Shown: positions 1-11,140 of the stretch, one piece after another | Position numbering within the stretch: the stretch's first letter is position 1 | Layout of the letters: the number at the start of each line of letters is the position of its first letter | Assembly: GCA_025716855.1 (NCBI GenBank) | Contig: JAIXMQ010000029.1 | Location: 1 to 64,000 of the forward strand | From: Pilaira anomala | Lineage: Eukaryota > Mucoromycota > Mucoromycetes > Mucorales > Mucoraceae | Length of the DNA stretch: 64,000 bases | Direction: 5' to 3' | Notes under the pieces: model-generated | What the model was told of the DNA's origin: nothing | What the model saw: only the letters and a program-made list of their open reading frames with translations | Databases searched by the model: none | Program-made: the position numbers and the translations under genes

Positions 1-552
1 TCACCTCTTGCAAGGTAATTCAGAATAAGACCACCACCCTAAAAAAAAAAAGAAGCAAATATGAATATATAAATATATATATATATATTTTTTTTACTTT
101 ACCATACTGTGACCCATTAGAAAGAGTGGAATATTTTCCCGTTTTGACTTTAAAACAGCGTCATCGATATCTTTTAAAGCAGTGTCATAACTTTTTTATA
201 GTAAATTATTAATCTCGACTAGTCCATAAATATAATATACAGAAACTTACCCCTGGTTGTTACCAAATTGAGTAGACTTTTTACCAGTTTCTCCCCAACC
301 ACGTTGATCATAACCGTAACATTCAATTCCTTGACTGACAAAGACAGAAAACATTCTATCATATCTAGCAATATGTTCACCAAAACCATGAATCATTCTA
401 AGTGTAACATGAGTATGATGAAATCAAATATACATTTTTAAAACTTACACAACTGTTGCATTTGGTGTAGAAGAAGTCTTCCAAGTCTTTGTGAAAATAT
501 CATTTCCGTCGGTAGTTTTAATCCACTTATCTTCAATTGTAACGCCAGACAT
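1..552 (-). CDS. Monoacylglycerol lipase (serine hydrolase), 5' part only
   Basis: Alpha/beta hydrolase that releases free fatty acid and glycerol from monoacylglycerols, like yeast Yju3. Four exons are visible: 449-552, 251-397, 103-190 and 1-38, joined by GT-AG introns that keep the frame. The first exon starts at the ATG at 552 (MSGVTIEDKW). The second carries the oxyanion-side motif MIHGFGEHIARY. The third and fourth together give the nucleophile elbow GHSMGG, with an intron cutting the motif between M and GG. The catalytic Asp and His lie beyond the window, so the gene is partial here. The glycerol it would release could feed the glycerol kinase at 4.4 kb, but nothing in the sequence shows co-regulation. 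Confidence 0.85.
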
Positions 553-1205
553 GTTGAAATAAAAATAATTATTAAAAAGAAAAAAAAAAAAAAAAGGGGA
601 AAAGAAGAATTACAAAAAAAATAAGCTAGCGTATTTAAATTTTTCACGGTGATTTAAATGGTTGCTGTTGTTGGTGTTTCACTGTCACATGCATGACAAG
701 TTTTTTTTTTTTTTTTTTTTGCAAGTGTTTTAAATGATAAAAATAACCGAGTTTCTGTTATGCATTATCTTTTTTATATATATGTATATATATATATATA
801 ATTCCTTCTTTTTTTTTTTCGTTTGTTATTGTTTAAAAGTTGTGTGTGAAAAAAAAAAAAAGTGAGAGAGAAAAAAGAAAAACAAATAAAATGGTTACAC
901 GTTAAATTACTTTAAATATCTTTTTACACTTTACAAATAGATGTTGAACTCAAAAAAGAAAAAAAATTGTCGTAAATGTCAAAATAATACGCGTAGTTTA
1001 ATCCCTTGAAATATAGAATAAAGAGTTATAATAATACATTACAATAGTAAAAGAAAAAAAGAAAAAAAAAGAAAAAAAAAAAGACGATGTAAACAAAGTC
1101 ATGTTACTCTGTTTGTACACTCATCTCCTTTATTGTTATTATCTTCCCCTTCTCTCTCTCTCTTTTTTTTTTTCTTTCTTTTTCTTTCTTTTTTTTTTTA
1201 TAAAT

Positions 1206-1240
<35 letters not shown>

Positions 1241-1245
1241 AAATC
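553..1245. promoter_or_regulatory. Divergent promoter region with poly-T and CT repeats
   Basis: Spacer between the divergent lipase and Osh3-like genes. It holds poly-T and poly-A runs, a TA-repeat tract near 775-800 and two pyrimidine stretches directly upstream of the Osh3-like start: CT repeats at about 1151-1164 and 1208-1239, ending 7 bases before the ATG. CT-rich stretches just ahead of start codons are common in fungal promoters; here they recur before glycerol kinase. No coding signal seen. Confidence 0.5.
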
Positions 1246-4200
1246 ATGTCAGAAATTCGTGTTCAACCACGTAGCGTGTACGAACACCATGTATGCACAA
1301 CTCATCCAAACGTCACAATTCATTGGACATTTTCCATAAAGAAAAAGACGATTTGTTTTGGTCTTTACTTTAAACCTGCAAGTAGTACACGTGCTTCAAT
1401 AGACGAATCCAAACAAATCAAAAAGAAACGTACACCTGAAGAAGATAGTAGACAAAGTAGTCATCATTATAATTCAGATACAGAAGATACTACTACTACT
1501 ACTACTACAAGCAATCATAGAAAACTTTCTTCTTCAGCAACAACTTCCATTTATTCTCGTAATCGTAGAAAGTCGTCAGGTGCCTCTGTCATTAACTTGA
1601 TAGATAATGATTTTACTGAAATCATTCCCCTTGATCAAGTCAATAGTTCAAAAGAAGCCATCATAGGTTCTTATCTCGCACAGGAACCTGGAAATTATAT
1701 CTTGTTATTTGGTAACTAAAAAAGAAAAAAAAAAGTTGTCAATTTCTTTCTATATATAGTTAATAAAATGTTTACATTAGATAATATGTTTTCGAGAAAT
1801 ACATCAAAATTCCTTAAATTAGACGTAACAACGGATGAAACGTCTGATGAAGCATTGGTTCTTAATGATGAAATGAATGGTTGGCTATTAAAAAAAAGGA
1901 GAAAAAGAATGCAAGGTATACTTTTATATTATAGGAGTAGAGAATAAGATATATATATATGTATTTATATATAATTTTATACAGAGTGAGAAATAATGTA
2001 TCTAACACTATTCAAAAAAAAAAAAAAAAGGTTGGGCAAAGAGATGGTTTGAACTATCATCTACAGGTGTATTATCTTATTCAGTTCGAAAAGGTGGTAC
2101 AAAAAGAGGCTCAATTCAAACGTTATTAGCAACCGTCTCCGTCTCTCCTAAACAACGTATCATTCATTTAGATTCAGGCACCACCATTTTTCATCTTAGA
2201 GCACTATCCAGTACAGCATTTGATCAATGGTTAAACTGTATTCGAAATAAACGAGCAAATCATAACATCATGTGGGATGAAGAAGGAATTCAATCGACCA
2301 TAAGTATTCGATCAGATCAACAACGTTGTTATCAAACAGACCATCATCAAATCATTACAAAGGCATTGCATGATTTAGATATCGAACTGAAATATTTAAA
2401 TAATCTAGTACTACTATCCAACCAACATGAATTAATAACTGCATCTCCAACTGATATAACAGGTTTACCTTCTCCTCCACCACCTTTACCTCATTCACAT
2501 AGTAGTCATAGTGGCAATAGTCTTAAATTAAGATTTCCTTTTAAAAGAACTGCTTCTACTTCTACTCATTTACCAGATGATCATCCTGTCAAACTCATGA
2601 CGACGACGACTACTATGACTTCTTCTATCCTCATGATCGAAAGAATATCTCAATCAATAAAATTAATGACCGATTATCGAGAAAAGATCGCCACTGCTTA
2701 TACCGAAACTTTAAATTCAATAGATAGATCATCCGGAACTGCTCTTAATAATAATAATAATTTACATCGATCAAGTAGTCTTTTTTCTTATGGTGGCATT
2801 TCAGATACCTTTTTCGATGCAGAAGAAGAATTTATTGTGAGTGGCGAAGAAGAAGAAGAAGAAGAAGAAGAAGAATCTGTTTATGCTTCAATCACAGTAG
2901 ACTCAGAAGATGAAGAAAGAGGTATGTATACAGTTTAATAAAATAGAACTATTATACATTGTAATGTTACCTATATATATATATATTATCTATATCTTGT
3001 AGAATCTTCTTCTTCTCCTAACACCATGATGATTTCAACAAAAGATTTAATTTCAAGAAGAACTACATTACCTCATCCAGTAGCCATTAAAAAACTATCG
3101 ATTTTAGGTTTATTAAAAAAATTCATTGGAAAAGATTTATCCAATGTACCTCTACCCATCATGTTGAACGAACCTTTGAATTTATTACAAAGATTATGTG
3201 AAGAATTAGAATACAGTCAGTTACTGGATCATGCTTCCAAACAAAATTCTTCAATGGATAGATTGATGTTCGTTACTGCTTTTGCTATATCCGGTTACGC
3301 TTCAACTCATTATCGACTGGGAAGAAAACCATTTAACCCTTTATTATGTGAAACTTTTGAATGTGTCAGACCCGATAAAGGATTTCGATTTATTTCTGAA
3401 AAAGTATCTCATGTACCTAATACCATGGCTGTAAGTTTTTATCATTATACTTATATTATATATATATAGACATATTAATATATATATATATATATATATA
3501 TGTTGAATTATGTCACACTTATTATTTAGTGTCATGCAACTTCAAAAAACTTTGAATTTAGACAGGCATTTACGGGCGTTGTGAATTTTTGGGGACAATC
3601 CATGGACTTGTATGCAAAAGGACAAGGTCATATCACACTCACTGGTCATGAAGACCAATACACTTATACCAAACCTGTCACATCCTCCAAAAACCTATTG
3701 ACAGGAACCAAATACATTGAACATGTGGGTGAAATGCGAGTTACAAACCATACGACAGGGGAATATGCTATAGTTCAATTCAAAGAAGCAAAAACAGGCC
3801 ATAGTTTCTTTTTGGGTGGTAGTAGTAGTAACCCAGTGGTGGATAGAAATAAAATACATACTAACTTTTTCGATTGCCGAGGATCATTAATAAAGGAAAT
3901 GGAAGGAAAATGGAACGAATCATTATCCGAAGTGATTGGACCTGATCAGTATGCTGTCATTTGGCGTGCTAATCCACCTACTTTTTTGGACCCGCAAGAG
4001 TATTATGGGTTTACGCAGTTTGCTATAGAATTAAACGAAATTACATCATTAGAAAAGGGTAAACTACCAATAACAGATTCAAGATTCAGAAAAGATCAAT
4101 CCTTATTCGAAAATGGAAAGGTAGCTGAAGCGGAAGATGAAAAGGTCAGAGTAGAACAGTTGCAAAGAGAAAGAAGAAACCAACAAAATCTTCTTGTGCC

Positions 4201-4324
4201 TCTTTGGTTTGAATTAAGGCATGATCCATTTCATCCCGATGGTGAGTCTTGGCAGTATAAAGGGGGTTATTGGGAAGCAAGAAATACAGGCCAATGGCCA
4301 AAAGAAATGTTGCAACTATGGTAG
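1246..4324 (+). CDS. Osh3-type oxysterol-binding protein (GOLD + PH + ORD)
   Basis: Lipid-transfer protein acting at membrane contact sites. Five exons (1246-1711, 1781-1915, 2031-2921, 3003-3430, 3530-4324) give 904 residues. Residues about 1-165 form an N-terminal GOLD-like domain (EPGNYILLFDNMFSRNTSK across the first splice), as in yeast Osh3. A PH domain follows at about 188-290 (GWLLKKRRKRMQGWAKRWFE). An acidic run of Glu residues, encoded by GAA repeats, lies near 470. The OSBP lipid-binding domain fills about 500-904 (NVPLPIMLNEPLNLLQR, then VNFWGQSMDLY). The usual E-Q-V-S-H-H-P-P signature is replaced by EKVSHVPNTMA, so the second phosphoinositide-binding His is missing. The second intron reaches its acceptor through a pure A-run. 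The architecture makes the family call firm; the ligand is not known. Confidence 0.93.
2846..2876 (+). repeat. GAA trinucleotide repeat coding for poly-Glu
   Basis: In-frame GAA repeat in the third exon of the Osh3-like gene, coding an acidic linker between the PH and lipid-binding domains. Such repeats are prone to length change. Confidence 0.8.
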
Positions 4325-4411
4325 CATAATCTTAAAAAAAAAAAAACTGGCTGAGGTTTAATAGAACTATTTATAAAATGGGATAAAATATAATAATTTA
4401 CAGAATAAAAA

Positions 4412-4438
4412 TTCCCTCTCTCTCTCTCTCTCTCTCTT
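4412..4438 (+). repeat. CT dinucleotide repeat upstream of glycerol kinase
   Basis: CT repeat ending about 14 bases before the glycerol kinase ATG, in the same position relative to the start as the CT repeat before the Osh3-like gene. It is probably part of the 5' leader or core promoter. Confidence 0.6.
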
Positions 4439-4451
4439 TTATAATATTCAA

Positions 4452-6133
4452 ATGACTAAACAGTTTATTGGTGCCGTCGATCAAGGCACTACATCCTCTC
4501 GATTTTTAATTTTTGATGATGAAGGTGCTTTAGTCACTTTTCATCAAGTCGAATTACCTCAATCCAATCCAAAATTAGGGTAAAACTATTTTATAATACA
4601 CAGCAGAAAAATAATTCTAAAATACTAAAAAAAAAAAAAAAAAAAAAAGATGGTTAGAACATGATCCAATGGATATTTTAAATACTGTATTAGAATGTAT
4701 CGATAAAACAATTCATCGCTTCGAATTAATGGGATACGATGTAAAAGACATCAAGGCTATTGGTGTCACCAATCAAAGAGAATCAGCCGTCGCTTGGAAC
4801 AAGAAGACAGGTCAACCACTTCGTAACACCATCGTCTGGAGCGATGTACGAACAGATGAACTCGTTCATCACTTCAAACAACGTCCTGACTCCAATATCG
4901 TCAAAGAGCTCTCTGGTTTAGACTTGGCTTCTTATTTCACAGCTGTCAAGATCCGTTGGATGTTAGACAACGATGAATCCGTAAAAGAAGCTGCAAAAGA
5001 AGGAAACGCTTGTTTCGGTACGGTCGATAGTTGGTTAATTTATAAGCTCTCTGGCGGTCAAGCTCACGTGACGGACGTGACAAACGCAAGTCGTACTTTA
5101 CTCATGAACTTACACACTTTAGCTTGGGACCAACAACTCTTGTCCTTTTTTGGTATTCCTGAATCCGTCTTACCTACACTTTGTTCTTCCTCTCAAGTCT
5201 ATGGTACTATCAAGGCCAATATCGCTTTGGATGGGATTCCAATCGCCGGTTGCTTGGGTGATCAACAAGCTGCCTTATTAGGTCAGAAATGTTTTGAAAC
5301 AGGTGAGGCTAAATGTACTTTTGGTACTGGCGCATTCATGTTGTTCAATACTGGTACAAAGCCCGTCACTTCCTCTCATGGTTTGATTACAACTGTAGCC
5401 TTTCAATTGGGGAAAGATGTGCCTGCTATTTATGCATTAGAAGGTTCTATGGCTGTTGCCGGTTCTTCTTTACGTTGGTTACGTGATAATTTGAGACTTA
5501 TCCGTACAATGGAAGAAGTGAGTGATTTAGGTAAATAATAATCATAATTTTGAAAAAAATTGGGAAAATGGTTGAACTTATATTCGTATGTTTTTTGTTT
5601 TTTTTTTTCCAGCGGAACATGTACCTGACACAGGTGGAGTGTATTTTGTTACAGCATTTTCAGGTTTATTTGCACCTTATTGGCGTGATGATGCACGAGG
5701 TACTATGATAGGTTTAACAAGTTATACAAATAAACATCACCTGGCGCGTGCGACACTTGAATCCATGTCATTTCAATCACGAGCTATTTTAGAGAGTATG
5801 AATCAAGATGCTGGTACTCCTTTAAAGGTACTCAAGGTAGATGGAGGTGTTTCAAACTCGAATGTAGCTATGCAAATCGAATCTGATCTATTAGGTATTA
5901 CCGTGCATCGTCCCTCGATGCGAGAGACAACCGCATTTGGTACAGCCATTGCAGCAGGATTAGCAGTAGGTGTTTGGAAGACGGTCCATGACTTGGATAA
6001 TGTAAATGTAAAAGATATCAGTGTATTCACACCAAATTTGACGGACGCAGAAAGAGAAGATAGATATGATGTTTGGAAAAAAGCAGTAGAAAGTTCACTT
6101 CATTGGACAGATGATGTCGAAAATAATTTATAA
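4452..6133 (+). CDS. GUT1: Glycerol kinase
   Basis: Phosphorylates glycerol to glycerol 3-phosphate with ATP (FGGY family), the first step of glycerol use. Three exons (4452-4579, 4650-5530, 5613-6133) give 509 residues, the normal length. The N-terminal nucleotide-binding loop GAVDQGTTSSRF is present, as are VTNQRES, TFGTGAFMLFNTG, GVYFVTAFSGLFAPYWRDDA, the C-terminal VDGGVSNSN and ETTAFGTAIAAGLA. The first intron runs a TACTAA-type branch sequence straight into an A-run and the AG acceptor, with no pyrimidine tract. The stop codon overlaps that of the convergent Yippee gene. Complete and apparently functional. Confidence 0.97.
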
Positions 6134-6525
6134 ATAATCACATTCCTTTATTACTTTTGATTTTTCAATAATACTTTTTCCCACTTTATATTGTTGACTT
6201 GCATTAGGTGCTCGAATATAGACCCATCCTATCCTGGATCGACATACGTAACAGGATATATCGGCTACTGTATGCACGCCCGTCATTAGCATACGTTCTT
6301 CGTTCGCTCCAATCGACATATTTTCTACTTTATCTACTAGAAATGCGGGTCCATCCTATCTTTTCTCCTTTAAAATTTGTTTTCTTTATATTTATCACTA
6401 CCACTTACTTTTCCTTGAAATGCTCTTGATACTATATCTTGCTGTCTTACTATCTGTGCATGACATGTTATACAAGAAAAAAACACTTTACATTGATCTA
6501 AATAATCTGGATGTCGCTTAACCAT
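6128..6525 (-). CDS. Yippee-family zinc-binding protein (Moh1-like)
   Basis: Small conserved eukaryotic protein with a beta-sandwich fold and a zinc site made of two CxxC pairs. Two exons (6409-6525, 6128-6355) join as FQGK/DGPAFLVDKVEN and give 114 residues, the family's usual size. The first CxxC is in FFSCITCHAQI and the second in DISCYVCRSRIGW. The family hallmarks GVHTVAD and YKVGKSIIEKSKV are both present. The start at 6525 (MVKRHPDY) gives a full-length domain; an ATG-led frame starting further up at 6606 adds only a low-complexity hydrophobic stretch. The last codons overlap the 3' end of glycerol kinase by six bases. The exact role of this family in fungi is poorly defined. Confidence 0.9.
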
Positions 6526-7419
6526 AAAAAATAATAATAATAAGAATGAGATAAGGAAAAAAGAAGAGGAATGATATAAACATTTCAAATAACATTTTTG
6601 ATCCAACTTTGGAATTTTTTTTTTTTTTTTCTAGTGTAAATGAGAATATCACACTTGAAGGAGCCATCACATTATTATCATCTGCTTATAACTAATATTT
6701 CACCTAAACTATAATCACCAGAGAGGAGGGGGTAAATTAACCGAAATCTCACAATCGTATTGTTTACAGTCATCTATAACATGATAAATATTTTCCTTGA
6801 GGAAAACTACCAAAATTGTGAACCATCTATCCATGTGCCATTGCACGTAAATTAAACTATACAAACCGCCTATAAACTACAAAGGCAGAGTACGCTCGCC
6901 AGAAAATGGAATCCTCAAAAGTTGGTCATCATTGCTCTTACAATGGCATTACTAACAAGTACCGATCTAAGGATTAGAAGATAAAAAAAAAAAAAGAAAG
7001 CATATTTATATATTATAATAAATGCTTTTTAGTTATTTCATTTAATGATAAACGTACCGGCCTTAAAATAGAACGGGTACTGTAAGAAAACAACCAAGAC
7101 CAAGGCCAAGACGTACTCAGTAAAGACGGTAGAGATGCGTCAGCTTACTTTCAAACAAGAAAGAGTTTCCAGAGCTGACCACGTAAAGGTCCATCTGAAT
7201 AATGCAGCTCCATCTTTTTTTTCAGTAAAAGAGGATTATTCACTATTTACCGGTTTATTGGAATTACATTCATCCAGAAAACGGAACCCACGCGAGAGAG
7301 GCAGGTCAATCTATAAAGAGACGAGGAACCCCCCCCCCTCCCCCAATGTCAATCTTAGACAGTTACGCAGTATCTCGAGTACTGAAATCACTCAAGTACA
7401 ATGTGCAGTAGGAACACCG
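6526..7419. other. Intergenic region, no gene recognised
   Basis: Contains the Yippee promoter side and moderately GC-richer sequence from about 6700. A 111-codon open frame at 7135-7470 has no recognisable domain, runs through a C-homopolymer (about 7329-7338) and enters the hairpin island, so I do not call it a gene. Confidence 0.5.
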
Positions 7420-7422
7420 ATA

Positions 7423-7760
7423 TACACCACCGCTAAGACCACCTACTACTTTCGTAGGTTCCGCTTATGAAGTGGTGTACTGTACTAACCCGAACGTCGC
7501 TAACCATTGGGAGGATCATTGCTAAGTTCAAGCTGCTCAGTTCCTTCCTCTCTCCCCCACCCCCTAAGAATCACCTTAGGAACTCAAAACACTTCTTGTG
7601 CTTCGGGCGGATCTAAACCTTGCGAAGCGGATAAAAGCTAAGGTCCAAGTGGGGTGGGCACGTACCTTCAGTAACAACGGCAGCACTAGAATCACCTAGT
7701 GGGTATACTCAGTATAACGCGCGTCTGACAAAGAGATACCTAAAGAGAGGAGGTGTATAC
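7423..7760. repeat. Hairpin-rich GC-richer island
   Basis: A run of inverted repeats packed end to end. A three-tier stem has TACACCAC at 7423-7430 pairing with GTGGTGTA at 7472-7479, TAAG with CTTA inside, and ACCTAC (7441) with GTAGGT (7454) innermost. Two further hairpins have different 6-bp stems but the same loop AATCAC: CCTAAG/CTTAGG at 7563-7580 and CACTAG/CTAGTG at 7684-7701. Others are GCTTCG/CGAAGC at 7600-7628 and TATAC/GTATA at 7704-7716. No open frame explains it. It may be a structured RNA or part of a mobile element. Confidence 0.5.
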
Positions 7761-8312
7761 AATAAAAATAAGAAGAATAGGTTTTTTTTTTAAAAAAAAA
7801 TGATAAGGAAAGAAAGAGTTTTTTTTTTTTGATTATTTTTTGGTTTGTTCATATAGAAACCCTCCCCCCCCCCCATGGTATTAATCAATAGAGGGCGTTT
7901 TGTTTATATTAAAGAAAGTCTTAGAACTTTCTTAAGAACAGTCAAAATGACTTCATCACAAACTGTATTTTTTTTTACAAAAGAAACATACCTGATTTTG
8001 CCATTTATTTGATAGCATTATTTTTTTTTTTTGATAAGTTTGGAAATGGGGGGGGGGGGGTTTGAATAGGTTGTATTCTACTTTTCATGCATTAAAATCA
8101 GTAATAGTACCATATGGATATTCTTTTCTCTCTCATTGTACGAGTAATAAGCAATTGTATTCTAAAAGGCCAACTACCGCTTTATAAAAATAAAAATAAA
8201 TGATCTGCATACTCGGGTGTTTGATTTATCCAAAACTTTATCCCCACATTATTTGTAAAAAAAAAAAAATTAAAGAGCCGGAATTCTCTGTGTGCTTTAA
8301 CTTTATTCTAAC
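7761..8312. other. Intergenic spacer with C and G homopolymers
   Basis: Flank left of the Harbinger element. It contains a C-run at about 7863-7874 and a G-run at about 8048-8060, unusual in a window dominated by A and T runs. No coding signal. Confidence 0.45.
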
Positions 8313-8315
8313 ACT
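8313..8315. other. Target-site duplication ACT, left copy
   Basis: The 3-bp ACT directly left of the Harbinger left inverted repeat is matched by ACT at 11168-11170 directly right of the right repeat. Three-base duplications are characteristic of PIF/Harbinger insertion, although TWA targets are more usual. Confidence 0.7.
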
Positions 8316-8342
8316 GGACGACTTCCAAAATTCATGTTTAAA
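8316..8342. repeat. Harbinger left terminal inverted repeat
   Basis: 27-bp repeat starting GGACGACTTCC, perfectly complementary to 11141-11167. Confidence 0.92.
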
Positions 8343-8526
8343 AAAAAAGTGTTTAGATCGGTTTTTTAAATAAATTTCAAATTTAAACTCAAGGGGGGGA
8401 GTGAGTAAACTACCCAAAATCTACTCACTTCCCAGCCAAATCTAACAACCCCCCTCCCCCCCCCTCGTTAGATTTTTAAAAAAGTGAGTAAAAAAAAAAA
8501 AAAATTAAAATAAAAAAAAAAAATCT

Positions 8527-9522
8527 TTATTGTTGTCTTTGACGTTTGTGAGGCTCCCCCTCCACCTCAGAGTCCACCTCCGTATCCCTTTCTTGCTCTT
8601 GTTGGCTTCCTGATGTTCGCAAGAACTACATGTAAGTTTTAAAAAAAAGGTCATTAAGTAAACGAATGCATAATAACACGCGTCGATTCTAGTTCTGTAA
8701 CTTACATTTGCAAACTCATCGCTAAAGAGCATGGAGCGAACTTCTCCAAGTATCTCTTCCTTCAACGAAGAAGGGTCTTGTTGAGGGACCTATTAGAATA
8801 TAACATAAACATATCAGGAACACAAATAAATATCAATGCAACAATTATCAAAGAAACAAATATTTACCGGAGGATTTTCTCTACTTCTCAGGCTCTCAAT
8901 GAGAGCCGTCGAGACACCCGAGATTGTCTCATTCAACCTCTCAAGCTGACTGTTGCCACTGACGTGCTGTTCTCGGGGACGGGGTGTAGTAGCCGACGAG
9001 CGAGGAACAAAAAGAGAACCATCATCAACGGGGCGGCTCGCCAAGCTACCAATAGTTGGAAAGGTGCTTCCACCTTCCCCTCCAACTCTCCCATCATCAG
9101 CACCTTCATCGTCTGAAGCCGGCAAGTCTTCTTCCTCTACGTTCGCCTCGATACCGATCGATATTCTTGCCACTCGTTGGTTTACAGCATCGTTGGCAAG
9201 ACGCACCTTTTGCACAATAGCGCTAGGTTGAGTGCTTCCTATAGTTAGAAAGAAGATAAGTAAGTTATTATTAATATTAAGCTTATGAATTTATATTACC
9301 AGTTGGTTTTCTAACCGCTCTTAATGTTCTCCACAACGTCTTGAGAGAGTCCGTGGCGCGCTCCACTCTCGTACCCGATTCTTTTTCTCTTTGGTACCTA
9401 TTGAATGCCTCAGTGACCATGTCCCACTCTCTGGCACCTCGAGGCATAAGCTGGATCATCAAGTCCAAGAAGTATTCCTTTTCGTCCTTTGCATAATTGG
9501 GAGTGCTGCTAGGTCTGGTCAT
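8527..9522 (-). CDS. Harbinger accessory SANT/Myb-like DNA-binding protein
   Basis: Second protein of the transposon; in characterised Harbinger elements it binds the element ends and brings the transposase to the nucleus. Four exons (9300-9522, 8868-9238, 8706-8789, 8527-8625) give 258 residues in frame. Residues about 10-75 form a short helical, Trp-containing trihelix-like region (DEKEYFLDLMIQL, EWDMVTEAFNRY, LKTLWRTLRAV). An acidic, low-complexity middle follows (EANVEEEDLPASDDEG), and the C-terminus is Gln- and charge-rich, ending in a basic HKRQRQQ. The neighbouring divergent transposase supports the role. The domain call is by pattern, without a profile search. Confidence 0.75.
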
Positions 9523-9799
9523 TTTGATTTGTAGTAGTTTTAATATTAATATTATGTTAAAAATATGATTTCTAAAAGACTTGTAAGTTTTTGTCTTTAA
9601 ATACTCTTGAAGATAGACTAAACGTCATAGAATAGTTCAATGATCTAAATAAGCTGAAATTATATCATGGTCAACTTTTGACATGTCATGTCGTCATAGT
9701 ATACTTTTTTAGTCCCAAGAGAATGAATATTAAGGTAAGGATAGCAATGAATAATTATTTCTACATCTCTTTTCGATTCTCATATTATTTAATAAAAAA

Positions 9800-11002
9800 A
9801 TGAACAACAACAACGTAATGCTCAAGGAACTTTGTCTGTACTTTTTGGTGATTATTCCTCAAGTACTCATTTTTATGTCCATTTATGAAGGCTCTCGTAG
9901 AAAATCTCGTAGAATCTACACACGTTCAAATAACTTGCACACTCCTCGTGAGTCTGCAGCTTATAAACTTCTTAGCGGACGGGATGATGATGCCTATATC
10001 TGTCATTTAGGCCTTGATACTTGTGCATTTGATCAACTCCTCAAAGAGTTTAAAAAAGTCTATCCTGTGAGACGCAAGCGTGGGCGTAGTCGTGCTCTCA
10101 GCACTAAGATGGTTCTGGCTCTTGGACTTATGTGGATCCATGGAACAATGAGACAAGAAACATTGTGTTTGATCTTTGGTGTTCCTGCAGCAACTGTCAG
10201 TAGATCTAAGAGAATGGCTTTGCTTACTTTGGACCGAGTGTTCAAAAATACCTCGAATGATTGTAGATGGGAAATCAGATGGCCAAATGTCAATGAAATG
10301 GAAACATTCAACCAAATGATATTAAACAACACATCAAGTGACTACGAAAGAGAAGTACTAAATGGTGTGTTTGGATTTGTTGATGGTTTGAACCTAAAGA
10401 TAGATGAGCCTTCTGATTTTTTCGAGCAAAATGCTTATTACAATGGTTGGTTATCTGGATGCTTTTGCTCTCAAGTAATAGTATTCACACCTGATGGATG
10501 CATTTGCTTTGTCTCGTAAGTATTTTTTAGATTAAATAAATGGTTTAAATAGTATCTGATTTCTTTGAATAGAGGTAACTGTCCGGGATCTTGGCATGAT
10601 GCAAGAATATCAATTCCACTGTACCAGTTTGCTCTCTCTTCTCCTTTTTGTCCTTCCCCGTACAAACTCTTGGCGGATTCTGCTTTCCCATGTCAAGCTG
10701 CCTTTGCTGACAAGGTATTGGAGGTACCCAAACAGAATAGCCCACTAAATACTCCAGAAAACAGAAGGAAGTTCGCCATTATAACCAAGCATAGACAAGC
10801 TGCAGAATGGGGTATGCGTTCTATCCAGGCAGCTTTTGGTAGGCTTCATCTGAACCTTCCTGCTGATAAAGATGAGCGAAACCTCATTCTTTGTGTAATT
10901 TTTAGATTACATAACTTTCGGGTTCGTACCTTAGGTATGAACCAAATTAGAACTGTATACTACAATAAATGGCAGCAAACGAACAGCAATATGCTCTTCT
11001 AA
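9800..11002 (+). CDS. Harbinger transposase (DDE_Tnp_4 nuclease)
   Basis: Catalyses cut-and-paste movement of the 8.3-11.2 kb element. Two exons (9800-10515, 10573-11002) give 381 residues. A helix-turn-helix-like region precedes the nuclease (LSTKMVLALGLMWI, FGVPAATVSRSKR). The DDE triad is visible: first Asp in FGFVDGLNLKI, second in LLADSAFPC, and Glu in RQAAEWGMRSIQAAFGRL. The PIF hallmark GNCPGSWHDARI is completed exactly across the intron. The N-terminus starts with a short hydrophobic stretch (MNNNNVMLKELCLYF), so the true start could be slightly downstream. No stop or frameshift is seen. Confidence 0.9.
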
Positions 11003-11053
11003 GCGTTTTTTTTTTATATATATTTTTATATAATTTTTTTTATTCTAACAAGT

Positions 11054-11069
11054 ATGAATTTTGGAAGTC
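11054..11069. repeat. Subterminal copy of the Harbinger repeat core
   Basis: ATGAATTTTGGAAGTC, identical and in the same orientation as part of the right terminal repeat (11148-11163), 94 bp inward. Confidence 0.8.
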
Positions 11070-11140
11070 CTTTTTTTTACTCATGAGTAAACGTCGGAGT
11101 GGTCACTTGGGGGGATTAGTGTAACTATGAGTAGATTTGG

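Noticed and set aside
7135..7470. 111-codon open frame
   Set aside because: No domain, runs through a C-homopolymer and into the hairpin island; composition does not resemble the coding regions nearby.
7501..7530. GGAGGATCATT resembling the 3' end of 18S rRNA
   Set aside because: Only a few bases agree; the highly conserved flanking rRNA sequence is absent on both sides, so this is chance.
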